NCBI RefSeq assembly: GCF_042681745.1
Contig: NZ_JBHUGF010000011.1
Coordinates: forward strand, 558,001-622,000
Length of the DNA stretch: 64,000 bases
From: Saccharibacillus nicotianae
Lineage (GTDB): Bacteria; Bacillota; Bacilli; Paenibacillales; Paenibacillaceae
Direction: 5' to 3'
A program made the translations under genes and the position numbers. Shown piece by piece: positions 17,532 through 27,400 of this stretch. Below the pieces are notes generated by a model. The model had not been told where the DNA came from. It did not search any database and saw only the letters and a list, made by a program, of their open reading frames with translations. Numbering within the stretch: the stretch's first letter is position 1; each line of letters begins with the position of its first letter.

Positions 17532-18677
17532 ATGCGTTCATCCAAATCGAACGATTCATTAAGCAGCGTTTCTAAGTCTTACACTGATTCTCCTACAGTA
17601 AAAGCTTATCCAGAACGTCAGTCTATTCCATTAGAATTATCTTCTAACACAGCAGTATCTAATCTATCTCCTGCTCAATTGATGCAGATGCAACAGACGA
17701 TAGGCAACCAAGCAGTTATACAACAGATGAAGTCACTAGCGAATGAATCTATCATACAAAATGAGGCTGTTGTTCAACGAGTACAAGAACCTGCTCTGAC
17801 TCCTAATGAGACTGGTATGTCAGACACTCTCAAGCAAGGTATTGAAAGTATGTCAGGCTTAGATATGTCTGATGTACGTGTCCATCGCAACTCGTCTGCA
17901 CCTGCACAGATCAATGCACTTGCCTATGCACAGGGAACCGATATTCATCTAGGTCCCGGACAAGAACAGCATCTCCCTCATGAAGCATGGCATGTCGTAC
18001 AACAAAAACAAGGACGTGTTCAACCAACGATGCAGTTGATGCAAGGATTACCTGTGAACGATGATGAAGGTCTAGAACGTGAAGCGACAGAACTGGGGAA
18101 TCAGGCTTTGCAAAGAACTGATATAGAAAAAAAATCAAATACTATTTCAGAAGACTTGGCTATACAGCGCATGGAGATTAATTCACAATCATATTCGAAT
18201 TTTGTGACAAATAAAAATATTAATAATAGCAGTGTCTTTCAAGGAATGTTTAGAAGATTTTTTCCAAGAATTTATACAAATTCAACTAAATTACTAAACA
18301 ACTATCCATTAACAAACAACTATCCATTAACAAACAACTATGCATTAACAAATAATTATGTGAGAAATATGTCTACAAAGAAAGATAGATTAGGTGAAAA
18401 AAATGAATCCAATACTACAAAAGACAGCAATGAAGAACAAACACAAATAAGTCATCAATATAAAGCTGAAAAGCTCGGGTTTGTAAAAACGAATTATAGG
18501 TCGCACGGTCAAGCTGTTTATAAAGGCCAAAATGAGGGGAAGAAAGTGTTTATTTCGTTTGATGTAGATGGTCATATAGGAGGTTATTGGAAAATGGCTA
18601 CGTCTGTCGAAGGTTTAAGAAACAAAGAAAGTCGCATGGGAACTTATGATGCTGAATTAAACAGAATGGGAGATTGA
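17532..18677 (+). CDS. eCIS cargo: DUF4157 (eCIS-core) protein with Ntox21-like C-terminal toxin
   Basis: 381 residues. Residues ~86-175 are the eCIS-core domain DUF4157: GLDMSDVRVHRNS, ALAYAQGTDIHLGPG, and the zinc-protease motif HEAWH (150-154) followed by VVQQKQGRVQPT. This family marks proteins encoded with and loaded by eCIS. After a linker with NNYPLT repeats (256-276), the last ~75 residues (305-381) contain SHGQAVY, DVDGHIGGYWKMA, RMGTYDAELNRMGD. I recall this pattern from polymorphic toxins annotated novel toxin 21, predicted nucleases. The toxin end is clearly more AT-rich than the core. AAGGAGG precedes the ATG. An overlapping downstream gene is the likely immunity factor. Core call firm; toxin family from memory. 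Confidence 0.85.
   Translation: MRSSKSNDSLSSVSKSYTDSPTVKAYPERQSIPLELSSNTAVSNLSPAQLMQMQQTIGNQAVIQQMKSLANESIIQNEAVVQRVQEPALTPNETGMSDTLKQGIESMSGLDMSDVRVHRNSSAPAQINALAYAQGTDIHLGPGQEQHLPHEAWHVVQQKQGRVQPTMQLMQGLPVNDDEGLEREATELGNQALQRTDIEKKSNTISEDLAIQRMEINSQSYSNFVTNKNINNSSVFQGMFRRFFPRIYTNSTKLLNNYPLTNNYPLTNNYALTNNYVRNMSTKKDRLGEKNESNTTKDSNEEQTQISHQYKAEKLGFVKTNYRSHGQAVYKGQNEGKKVFISFDVDGHIGGYWKMATSVEGLRNKESRMGTYDAELNRMGD
18297..18359 (+). repeat. 18-base tandem repeat encoding NNYPLT in the cargo linker
   Basis: Three full in-frame 18-base units (18297-18314, 18315-18332, 18333-18350) and a half unit encode NNYPLT-NNYPLT-NNYALT-NNY. The first two units are identical in sequence; the third differs by one base. 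This marks the junction between the eCIS-core part and the toxin part, and could change length by slippage. Confidence 0.9.
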
Positions 18678-18682
18678 TTGAT

Positions 18683-19195
18683 ATGAACAGCTGGAGGGTC
18701 ACAAAATACAACCCTACAAAAAGAAATGATAAGGGATATTATCAAGATGAAGAATGGACAGCTTATTCAGATATTAATAAGATATATAATGCAAAAGAAT
18801 TTACTTTGAGCAACTATTTAGAAGTAGAAAATAATTACACTAAAGCTATAAAAGTTTTCATGGAAGAATCTGAAGTGTCTTGTTTTAAAATAGTTGATGT
18901 AGAAAAAAGTGATATAAATTCTATTTTAGAAGATCCTTATTCGACACCTAGTATGATAGAAATTTTTCGTTCAGTAGAAGAAAAAGAAATTATTAAGGAA
19001 TCAAAAGTTTTTGATCTATGTAAGTTGATTCTTCGTGGTTATTTATGGGGAAAATTGAGTAATTCTAAAATGTTTGTTCATTTCGGCTATGATTATTATA
19101 TGTATATTGGATTAGAGAAGAATGATTTTAATAGATTTAACGATATTGAAAATTTGGGTCTATTTATAGAAGAACTTGATTCACCTTATAATTAG
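18683..19195 (+). CDS. Probable immunity protein for the Ntox21-like toxin
   Basis: 170 residues, soluble, acidic, AT-rich. It opens with MNSWRVTKYNPTKRN and EEWTAYSDI, a start I associate with immunity proteins encoded after Ntox21-type toxins; this is recalled, not searched. No signal peptide or membrane helix, as expected for a cytoplasmic antidote. GGGAG lies 10 bases before the ATG at 18683, 5 bases after the toxin stop. An in-frame TTG at 18674 would overlap the toxin by 4 bases but has no spacing for a ribosome-binding site. Its presence implies that the cargo toxin is harmful to the producer itself, hence probably to bacteria. Confidence 0.7.
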   Translation: MNSWRVTKYNPTKRNDKGYYQDEEWTAYSDINKIYNAKEFTLSNYLEVENNYTKAIKVFMEESEVSCFKIVDVEKSDINSILEDPYSTPSMIEIFRSVEEKEIIKESKVFDLCKLILRGYLWGKLSNSKMFVHFGYDYYMYIGLEKNDFNRFNDIENLGLFIEELDSPYN

Positions 19196-19328
19196 TCAAT
19201 TTTTTGAAAAGCAAGTTAAATCTAAAGTGTTTTTTTAATAAGTCAAAAAATTTGTTTATATTAAGTTTACGAACAAATTATATAGTTTGGTAAGTTACAT
19301 CACTTGGATACAGAATCGGAGCTGAATT

Positions 19329-20084
19329 ATGAATATCCTTATCACTGGAGCGGCTGGCAAAATTGGCAGTGAACTGACCGCTTATTTACAAGATAAATTC
19401 CAATTACGTCTGGCTGATCTGTATATCGATCGATTACAGAATTACCAGAATACGAAGCACGAGATCATCACCCTCAATATCACTGATCCAGAAGCCTGTC
19501 AGCAAGCATGTAAAGGAATTCATACTATCATCCATTTAGCAGGTGATCCTTTGCCAGATTCAGGATTCTACGAATCATTATTAGATAACAATATCAAAGG
19601 TACATTTAATATCTTCCGTGCCGCCAAAGATCAAGGGGTACAGCGAGTGATTCTAGCAAGTAGCGCACAGACGATCGAAGGCTATCCCATCGATGCACAG
19701 ATTTATCCCGATACACCGACAAGACCACGTAATCTGTATGGAGTCAGCAAATGTTTTGGCGAATCGTTAGCTTCGTATTTTGCCTATACCGAAGGGCTAC
19801 AGAGTATAGCGATTCGTATTGGAGCCTATGATGATTTCAAGGAAGAGGGGCCGACACTTGAAGCACGTGATATGAGCGCTTATCTTAGTCCAGCAGATAT
19901 GTGTGATCTATTTTATAAATCGATGATAGCTACTGATCTTGAGCCTTTTACGATCCTTCATGGCATCTCGGATAATCGGTTTAAGCGTCTGAATCTAGAA
20001 GATACCAAAAAGAAAGTGCATTATGCTCCCAAGTCTGATGCATTCGCGCTTAGTCATATTCCGTTGTACGATAGTCCGCGTTAA
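19329..20084 (+). CDS. NAD-dependent epimerase/dehydratase (extended SDR)
   Basis: 251 residues. GAAGKIG (7-13) is the dinucleotide-binding loop, HLAGDP follows strand 4, and YGVSK (Y137, K141) with S111/S112 forms the catalytic set. Size and the opening NILITGAAGKIGSEL resemble the uronate dehydrogenase-like branch that oxidises sugar acids, but the substrate cannot be read from sequence. The gene stands alone, 133 bases after the immunity gene and outside the eCIS unit in composition. Confidence 0.8.
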   Translation: MNILITGAAGKIGSELTAYLQDKFQLRLADLYIDRLQNYQNTKHEIITLNITDPEACQQACKGIHTIIHLAGDPLPDSGFYESLLDNNIKGTFNIFRAAKDQGVQRVILASSAQTIEGYPIDAQIYPDTPTRPRNLYGVSKCFGESLASYFAYTEGLQSIAIRIGAYDDFKEEGPTLEARDMSAYLSPADMCDLFYKSMIATDLEPFTILHGISDNRFKRLNLEDTKKKVHYAPKSDAFALSHIPLYDSPR

Positions 20085-20256
20085 TATCAAATAAGCGAAT
20101 ACCTGATTCTATCTATCGTTTCTCTTTTCTCGTACTTGAATACAAATAAAATGTAATTAAATATATTTGTTTGTCGGATTTTTGCAAGAAAAGGGTAATC
20201 ATACATAAGAAGCGGAATTTCTGTCGACACTCTATGTAAAGGAGATTACTTGTCTT

Positions 20257-20931
20257 ATGAAAGTACAACCTGATCGCAAAACTTACATCAAGCAAGCTAT
20301 TTTAATTGGAGATTATCATCAAGAAGCACCATATCACCCACTAGAACCAATTGAAAAAGAGATTCGTAAGCTGATGCCTGAAGGCTGGGAATTACATGTA
20401 ACTGATGACTACGATATGTTCACTGCTGAACGTTTGGAAGCTTATGATCTGTGTATTTCGTATACAGATACGTTTGACAAAAAGTTCAGTGTTGAACATA
20501 CCGCAGGCATTATCTCATATGTTGTGAATGGTGGCGGATTATTAATTATCCATGCAGGCGTATCAATGCAAGAACAGCGTCATGAGATGAAGTTGTTAAT
20601 GGGGGCAGTCTACCGCGGACATACCGATTATCAGCAGTTGGATATGTGTGTATCTTCACCAAGTCATCCGATTATGAAAGGTATTTCTTCTTTTTCGATG
20701 GATGAAGAACCCTATGAGTTTTCGTTACTATCGGCAGCAGAACGTACGATATTAATGGAGTATAATCTGGATGGAACCACATGGCCAGCAGCATGGTGTT
20801 CTCAGTATGGTTTAGGTCGAATAGTGTATTTGATGCCAGGACATCATGCAGCTTCTTTTGAGTATCCCGAGTATCGCAAAATTGTAGTGCAAAGTATGCT
20901 TTGGGGTGCTGGTCTGGATACTGAACATTAG
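20257..20931 (+). CDS. ThuA-like domain protein
   Basis: 224 residues with the ThuA glutamine-amidotransferase-like fold: an N-terminal strand (QAILIGDYH), YDLCISYTDT, GGGLLIIHAG, the conserved RGHTDYQQ, SHPIMKGISSF, and GRIVYLMPGHH. Members are often linked to sugar utilisation, but their reaction is not established. A good AAAGGAGA lies ~10 bases upstream of the ATG. It sits downstream of the SDR gene on the same strand with a 172-base gap, so joint transcription is possible but not shown. Confidence 0.78.
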   Translation: MKVQPDRKTYIKQAILIGDYHQEAPYHPLEPIEKEIRKLMPEGWELHVTDDYDMFTAERLEAYDLCISYTDTFDKKFSVEHTAGIISYVVNGGGLLIIHAGVSMQEQRHEMKLLMGAVYRGHTDYQQLDMCVSSPSHPIMKGISSFSMDEEPYEFSLLSAAERTILMEYNLDGTTWPAAWCSQYGLGRIVYLMPGHHAASFEYPEYRKIVVQSMLWGAGLDTEH

Positions 20932-21056
20932 AATATATCTTTACAGATCTGTAGAGCAACCTATTTAGCCATATCAATCATAGAGTATATACAGAAATTA
21001 GGCATATCTGCTTTTAGACGTTATACTAATAACAGATCGAAAAAGACATGGGCATG

Positions 21057-21098
21057 TTGCCATGAGTCGGTCATAAACAAGTGACCGGACTATGGCAA
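21057..21098. other. Unassigned stable hairpin upstream of the phasin-like gene
   Basis: Two 17-base arms around an 8-base loop: TTGCCATGAGTCGGTCA (21057-21073) and TGACCGGACTATGGCAA (21082-21098). The outer 7 and inner 6 pairs match, with a short mismatch region between. No T-run follows on either strand, so it is not a clear terminator. It lies ~70 bases before the phasin-like start and could be a leader structure or an operator dyad. Confidence 0.55.
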
Positions 21099-21168
21099 TG
21101 TGCAGGGCTTCTGTTTGGTAAAGAATACTTGTATTAATGAATGAAAGTATACAACAGGAGGAATGAAA

Positions 21169-21489
21169 ATGAGCGATTTATTCAAAAGAGCAGTCTCGTT
21201 AGGTCTTGGACTTACGATTGTAAGTAAAGAAAAAGTAGAAAAAACGGTAGAAGATTTAGTAAAACGTGGAGAATTGGCTCCTTCTGAATCCCGTGCATTG
21301 GTGAACAAGCTAATGGATCGTGGAGAAGAAGAACAGAACCAAGTGAAAACATGGATTCGTGGACAAGTTCAGAAAGTGCTAACTGAACTGGAAGTGCCAA
21401 CAAAGGAAACAACAGAACAATTGAATGAGCGGATTACGGTTCTAGAGAAGCGTGTTGCCGAACTGGAATCACCGCAACAACCGGAATAA
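21169..21489 (+). CDS. Phasin-family-like small coiled-coil protein
   Basis: 106 residues: an N-terminal amphipathic segment (DLFKRAVSLGLGLTIVSKEK), a charged helical middle, and a C-terminal heptad coiled coil (TEQLNERITVLEKRVAELES). This pattern matches small phasin-related proteins often encoded just before UbiB kinases in Bacilli. AGGAGG at 21156-21161 is 7 bases from the ATG at 21169; the ATG at 21163 would be only one base away. The stop is one base before the UbiB start, so the two are coupled. The function in cells lacking PHA genes is unclear. Confidence 0.7.
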   Translation: MSDLFKRAVSLGLGLTIVSKEKVEKTVEDLVKRGELAPSESRALVNKLMDRGEEEQNQVKTWIRGQVQKVLTELEVPTKETTEQLNERITVLEKRVAELESPQQPE

Positions 21490-21490
21490 G

Positions 21491-23161
21491 ATGGCTCTTC
21501 ATATCCGGCATGCCGGAAGGTATAGAGAAATAGCCATGGCGCTCATGCGTCATGGCTTTGGTTATATGGTCGAGGAACTCGGATTACACCAGATGCTAGC
21601 GATTCCGCTTCGACTGGCACGTCGTGAAGTACACGGTATTCGCACGCTAGGAGAACGTATCCGTCTGGTACTTGAAGAACTAGGCCCTACTTTTGTAAAG
21701 TTAGGTCAGCTTGCTAGTACACGCTCTGATCTTTTACCTGAAAATATTGTTAAAGAATTAACCAAGTTACAAGAACAAGTCCCTCCATTTCCTGCCACCG
21801 AAGCACGCAAGATTATCGAGTTAGAGCTAGGATTGCCGATCGAAGAAGTATTTGAATCATTTGAAGATGTACCTGTAGCGGCAGCTTCTATCGGACAGGT
21901 TCATTTGGGTACGTTACATTCGGGTGAAAAAGTAGCGATTAAAGTACAGCGTCCTGGCGTATCACGCATCATCAATCGTGATTTGGAAATTTTGCGTGAT
22001 CTGACAGGGTTAATCAAAAAGCATATGGAATGGGCTTCTCAATATCAACTAGAAGAAATCGTTGAAGAATTTGCCAAGTCGATGCGTGAAGAATTAGATT
22101 ACAGTGTTGAAGGACGTAATATGGAGCGGATAGCGAGTCAATTTGAACGTGATCGGAATATCCATATTCCTGTGACATACTGGAATTATACTTCTGCGCG
22201 TGTATTGACGATGGAATATATCGACGGGATTGCTTTGGGTAAACGAGAAGAGATTATAGAGCAAGGATTAGACTTGGGAAATGTTGCGCAACATCTGGTC
22301 GATTCGATGTTGCAACAGATTTTTATCGACGGTTTTTTCCATGCCGATCCGCATCCAGGCAATCTGCTTGCTTTGCGTGATGGACGAATTGCTTTTCTTG
22401 ATTTTGGATTGATGGGACGACTGAGTAGTGAAATGAAAAGTCATCTGACAGCCCTCATTATCGCGTTGTTACGTAAAAATACAGACAGTATGATTCGTGC
22501 GGTGATGAGGCTAGGTTTTGTACCGGAAGATGTGAATATGTCTGCATTGCGCAGTGATTTTGAACGTATGCGAGAGCAGTATTATGATGTTCCTTTTTCT
22601 CGTATTAATTTAGGTAGTGCATTGAACGAAATGTTTGATGTTGTGCGCCGTTACCGGATCGGGATTCCACCGGATTTGACGTTACTGGGCAAATCATTGA
22701 TTACACTTGAAGGTGTCATCGAACGATTAGATCCATCGCTTAGTATTTTGAGTATGGCAGAGCCTTTTGGACGTAAGTTGTTACGAGATAAATATGCACC
22801 TAGTAAAGTTCGTCAACGTATTACAGACGGGGCATTGCACGCAGTAGAAATGCTAACTGATCTGCCGAGGCAAGCGTCAGAATTATCTCGTATGATTCGG
22901 ACTGGTAAAATGCGTATAGAAGTCAGCGTGCCTGAAGTTAAAGATATGATGCAAAAAATGGATCAGATCAGTAACCGATTGGCATTTAGTATAGTTTTGC
23001 TGGCTTTTAGTATTATTATGGTTGGTCTGATTATCGGTTCATCGTTACGGGATCAGACACCTATTCTATGGGGATTCCCTGTAGTCGAGATTGGGTTTGT
23101 GATAGCTACATTAATGGTTATTTGGCTGTTTTATGCTATTTTCAAATCAGGTCGGTTTTAG
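21491..23161 (+). CDS. ABC1/UbiB-family atypical kinase
   Basis: 556 residues. Family features: KxGQ motif region (GPTFVKLGQLASTRSDLLP), VAIKVQRPGV nucleotide-binding Lys, MEYIDG, HADPHPGN catalytic loop, and LDFGLMG metal site. The last ~60 residues contain two hydrophobic helices that would anchor it in the membrane. In other bacteria UbiB/AarF supports quinone lipid metabolism as an ATPase. ATG 21491 is preferred because it is the first well-placed start after the phasin-like stop; a GTG at 21452 overlaps that gene. A terminator follows at 23269. Confidence 0.9.
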   Translation: MALHIRHAGRYREIAMALMRHGFGYMVEELGLHQMLAIPLRLARREVHGIRTLGERIRLVLEELGPTFVKLGQLASTRSDLLPENIVKELTKLQEQVPPFPATEARKIIELELGLPIEEVFESFEDVPVAAASIGQVHLGTLHSGEKVAIKVQRPGVSRIINRDLEILRDLTGLIKKHMEWASQYQLEEIVEEFAKSMREELDYSVEGRNMERIASQFERDRNIHIPVTYWNYTSARVLTMEYIDGIALGKREEIIEQGLDLGNVAQHLVDSMLQQIFIDGFFHADPHPGNLLALRDGRIAFLDFGLMGRLSSEMKSHLTALIIALLRKNTDSMIRAVMRLGFVPEDVNMSALRSDFERMREQYYDVPFSRINLGSALNEMFDVVRRYRIGIPPDLTLLGKSLITLEGVIERLDPSLSILSMAEPFGRKLLRDKYAPSKVRQRITDGALHAVEMLTDLPRQASELSRMIRTGKMRIEVSVPEVKDMMQKMDQISNRLAFSIVLLAFSIIMVGLIIGSSLRDQTPILWGFPVVEIGFVIATLMVIWLFYAIFKSGRF

Positions 23162-23268
23162 AAGAAACTTTATGATTTGTGATTTACAGATTTCAAATGG
23201 TATGGTATTCTTTCTGAGTCGATATACTTATAAAGATATAATTTAATACCTACTTGTTCGTAAAGCAT

Positions 23269-23308
23269 ACGGGCTACTCCTTTTTTTAGGGAGTAGTCCG
23301 TTTTTTTT
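23269..23308 (+). terminator. Rho-independent terminator after ubiB-like gene
   Basis: Stem ACGGGCTACTCC / GGGAGTAGTCCGT with a T-rich loop, followed by eight T. It lies about 110 bases after the stop. Confidence 0.92.
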
Positions 23309-23389
23309 ATGTAATTTATTTATATGCTCTCTATAGGTATCGAATACAAAGGTGATTATTTTTCCAAATTCAGCTATAAAGATTAGGTC

Positions 23390-23418
23390 TTGGAAGAAAG
23401 TGAATTATCTTTTATAAT
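23390..23418 (+). promoter_or_regulatory. Sigma-A-type promoter for the stalk-protein operon
   Basis: TTGGAA (23390-23395), 17-base spacer, TATAAT (23413-23418). It is the only good candidate in the 323-base gap between the UbiB-like and stalk-protein genes, and would start transcription about 60 bases before the ATG at 23485. Apart from this and the terminator at 23269 I see nothing else in that gap. Confidence 0.7.
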
Positions 23419-23484
23419 AAAATTTGTAGTTCTTAAGATACATATTAGTCTATAATGCCTATATTTTATTCAGGGGGAAAGAAA

Positions 23485-24429
23485 ATGAAAAAGAAAATGA
23501 TGACTGTACTTGCGGCAACGATGTTATTTACAGGAGTAAGCGCAACTATGCCTAAAGTAGATGCGGCGACCAATAAACCACAAATCGAAGTGCTACTGGA
23601 TGCTAGAAAAATGGCATTTCCAGATGCCAAACCTTTTCAAGACGATAGCAATGCTGTCATGGTGCCTATTCGATTTGTATCTGAAAAATTAGGTGCTAAA
23701 GTAGGCTGGAGTAAAGCTGGAGGGAAACAGATCGTTACTTTGAAAACTGATAAACACAGTGTAGCGATGACAGTCGGTTCAGCTACAGCAGTCGTAGATG
23801 GTGAGAGTAAGACGTATGATAGTAAGATTATTTTGAAGCAAAGTCGCACGTTTGTACCGCTACGTCTGGTAAGTGAAGGATTAGGACAGACAGTGAATTG
23901 GGATCAGATTGGCAAGTGGGTGTGGATTGGAAGTAAAAAAGCTCCAACAGTTGATGAGTTAAACTTAAAACCACAATCAATTGAACCTTATAGAACGTAT
24001 TTTTCTTCAATGAGAAATAATTTTTATTTTATGAAAAGCCATGGAAAGATCCCTTATACTGGTGTTGTTAATGTCAAGTTCGATGATTTACCAGCCGTAA
24101 CTATTGATGATGTCTCTATTTACAGCATGGAGCTCTATACTAGAGGAGATGTTGAATATTTAAAGGTTCGTTCGACTGGAAGCACTAACAATATTCTTTT
24201 CCTTACAGCAAAAGGAGATGGTCGATATCGTATGCCAAGAGAAGACATGACTAAAAAAAATGCGGATGGTACCGAGTACAACTTTTACGAAATCTATTCA
24301 AGAGCTGATGTCGACTTAGATGGAATCATTGATAAAAAACATTTGTCTATGGAAGATATTAAATATATTAACTTGATTAATGCTTCTAATACTAATTTGG
24401 TTCTTATAACTAATCCTTGGAGAAACTAA
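23485..24429 (+). CDS. Secreted copper-amine-oxidase N-terminal (stalk) domain protein
   Basis: 314 residues. A Sec signal peptide (KKKMMTVLAATMLFTGVSAT, cleavage after VDA near residue 28) is followed by a stalk domain (about 35-145) with its two paired motifs VPIRFVSEKLGAKVGW and VPLRLVSEGLGQTVNW. The remaining ~165 residues are an unrecognised beta-rich domain. The GGGGGAAAG site before ATG 23485 decides the start; an ATG 30 bases earlier has none. The next gene starts one base after the stop, so this is a two-gene secreted or surface module. Confidence 0.82.
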   Translation: MKKKMMTVLAATMLFTGVSATMPKVDAATNKPQIEVLLDARKMAFPDAKPFQDDSNAVMVPIRFVSEKLGAKVGWSKAGGKQIVTLKTDKHSVAMTVGSATAVVDGESKTYDSKIILKQSRTFVPLRLVSEGLGQTVNWDQIGKWVWIGSKKAPTVDELNLKPQSIEPYRTYFSSMRNNFYFMKSHGKIPYTGVVNVKFDDLPAVTIDDVSIYSMELYTRGDVEYLKVRSTGSTNNILFLTAKGDGRYRMPREDMTKKNADGTEYNFYEIYSRADVDLDGIIDKKHLSMEDIKYINLINASNTNLVLITNPWRN

Positions 24430-24430
24430 T

Positions 24431-27400
24431 ATGGCTTCGAGCTTATTTAAATATCGCGCTTTTATTTCTGTAGTTTTATTAATTATATTCTCAATTCCAA
24501 CTTTAATATTCCCAGCGAATCATAATTCTTTTGCTGCTGAATCAAATAATGCTGTTACACCAGTTAGTTTTTATAAAAATAAAGAAGATAACGCAACAGA
24601 TGCAAACTATCGTTATTTTGTAGGTATGATGTACTTTGATATGTGGTTCGGAAATACTTGGGATTTAGGCAAACAACCTCAAGTAGGGGACTTTGGAGAG
24701 GCCGCTCAGGACTATATTTTTAAGTTCCCTAATCGTAAAATAAAAAGTATAACTGCGGAACAATTTGAACCTACTACTCAAAACCTAGTTTATTTTAATG
24801 CCTCTCGTACTGATTCTTGGAAAACTTATGAGGAAGTTGTATCTAATGGAGGAGAAGAAAACAAACTATCATTTTCTACCTCTGGAATTGGAACAGACAC
24901 TGCCTCAATCCCATTTAAAATTAAAATGAAATTGAATACCGATTCTGGAAAGACTAAAAATATTACTGGAGATTGTGGAGATCGTTGTAATGAGGGAGTT
25001 AAAGGTTATCGGATATATGCTCCCGTTTTATTCACAATCGAACTGGATTCAGAATTAAAAGTTTACTACAAAACTAAGGATGGGAAATCTCTCAATGATG
25101 TTTTCCCTCCTCGCATCGAAGAGATGAAACCAGGTACTGAGTATGATCTTACTCATCCAGAAAATGAAAAGTACAAGTATATCGGCTATAAAAAGAGTAC
25201 TACCGGTGAAGACCCTACAGGTGAAATGCTAACAGGCGATCCACCTAAATTCAAATACACAGGCTCTTTTGAGAAGTATATTGCTTATCAGTATTATGAT
25301 GCAATTACAGATCCATGTGAGCTTGATCCTGATGCAGAAGGATGTACTGTACCTCCAGAGCCTCCAAAAGAAGATAGTCTTTGCGAATATACAATCTTGC
25401 CACCGTCTGTGAAAACGACAACCAATAAATCACTATTAAATCCACAAGCTCAAGGTCATATTTTAGCAGATGACAATACTAACGATCGCCATTTTGATGC
25501 GACACGGGCAATACCGACTTCTGAGCATTTATATGCCAATGCATGGGGCTATAATTATTTGTTCCAGCATGCCTTTGATAACATGGATGGACAAGTAGAA
25601 TACAAATGTAAAGTCAAAGTAGTGTATAAGCTCAAGTGGAAAGAAAAACGCGGAAGTGGAGATAATGAACGTTGGGTTTCTAAATCAGATACAGATATCA
25701 AGACATATCATTTTTCGTACACAAGAGACTATGATTACTGGAAAATTAAAGTACTTGAAGTACTTGGTCTGGATAAAGCAACAATGTCTAACTATGCTCT
25801 ACCTGGTGGAAAAGTCTCTATACCTACGACTGGTTATACTCTACCTAACTTGAAGCAAGAACACAGTGATAAAGTGGAAGACCATGTTAAACCCGATGAC
25901 AACGTTCCAGTAAAATACAGCCCACCAACATTAGATGGCGGTAAACAGGGTCGTCCAAGAGTACCAAATGATGAGTCAAAATTAAAACGTATTGCCGAAG
26001 GTAATACAGATGATGCAGAAGTAAGAAATGATGCTATTCAGTTTTCTTTCAATAACAAAGATACCGAAGTGATGAATGGGGAATGGATTCTAAAAACAGC
26101 TCCTACGCCTAAAGAAATCCCAGTACCAAGTCAAATTCGATCATTCAAAGATTCCAGCGAAAAAGTATTATATGTAGGTTCACAGCTTATTAGTAGCAAG
26201 CTTATCAACAAAGCCAATACAACAGCAACAGGAACGATCTTTTACAAGATGTTAGAGCAGCATGTAAATGGTAGCGGAGATCAGAATTTTCCGATCACAG
26301 GCATTAATACAGTAACCGTACATACACCTGTTGTAAATTACTCACTTGTCTCGGATGACCAGAAGCATAATCAGAAAACAATACCGGATCTATACAGTTC
26401 TGCTTTAATTTTAGATCGTCCTTTTTCTGTACGAATTCCTACAACCGGACAGCATGTTACGTATCCTGGTTATGGTAATCGGGATTATGCAAAGTATATC
26501 CGTACCAAACAAGTACAATTTCCATTCGATGTGTATAACAAGGAACAGACGACATTTATTCCGAAAAACACATGGGTAGATGTGCCAGTGACGCAGTTAG
26601 ATACTTTTTTCTTTTTGCCGGTATGGGTAGATGAAGGGAAATATCAGATACTGTTTCGGACGATAGCTGAAAATGCACCTTCTTCTTTTACAGTACAACA
26701 CAATGCGAATGTGACTTTGGACAATCATGTTGCTGTTGAAAGTGTACCTGTTGATGTGATTGGTCGAGTGTACGATTTTCATATTACAGATATTGCTGAT
26801 TATTCATGGCAAATTGTTTTCCGTCCATGGGAAAATATAGATGTACCTGATCATGCTTCCTATTGGGTAGGTGCAAATGGAATTGATGGTGCACCACGCG
26901 GAAATACTACACCTTATGTACTTCCTGTTCGTCAGGGTAGTCATCCATTTTATCGTAATCTAGCAGTCAAAACAGGCTATCATTTCAAATTCGATCTCAA
27001 AACCAAAGGCAATATGTTTGGAGCACAAGACAGTATACGGATTACACCAACGTTTAGCTATGTTCCGCGGCAGGGTGGAACTCCTTTTCCAGTGGATTTG
27101 TATTATTCGACAGCTACAGAAAATATTATAAAGATCGGTTCACCACAAGATAAAGTACAGCGATATACTATTTTGAATGATCCTTTGCGAAATGTACCTG
27201 CGGATGAATTGAAAAATACAGCGCTCTATATGTATGATCTGTTGCTACAACAAACTCAAACTTCTCAACAGAATGAACAGATGCCAAGCAATACCAGTAC
27301 GACAACTGGTGTTACAACAAGCTCTCCAAGTTCATCTACTTCTTCGATATGGAAAGTTATTCTGGAACGTGCGACCACTTCGCTATGGCAAAATCTTACG

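Noticed and set aside
18297..18359. CRISPR-like or minisatellite array
   Set aside because: Units are 18 bases, contiguous, without spacers, and in frame with the cargo gene; it is a coding repeat.
19196..19328. Attachment site or transposon end after the immunity gene
   Set aside because: The gap is AT-rich, but no inverted or direct repeat pair flanking the cargo module could be found by eye.
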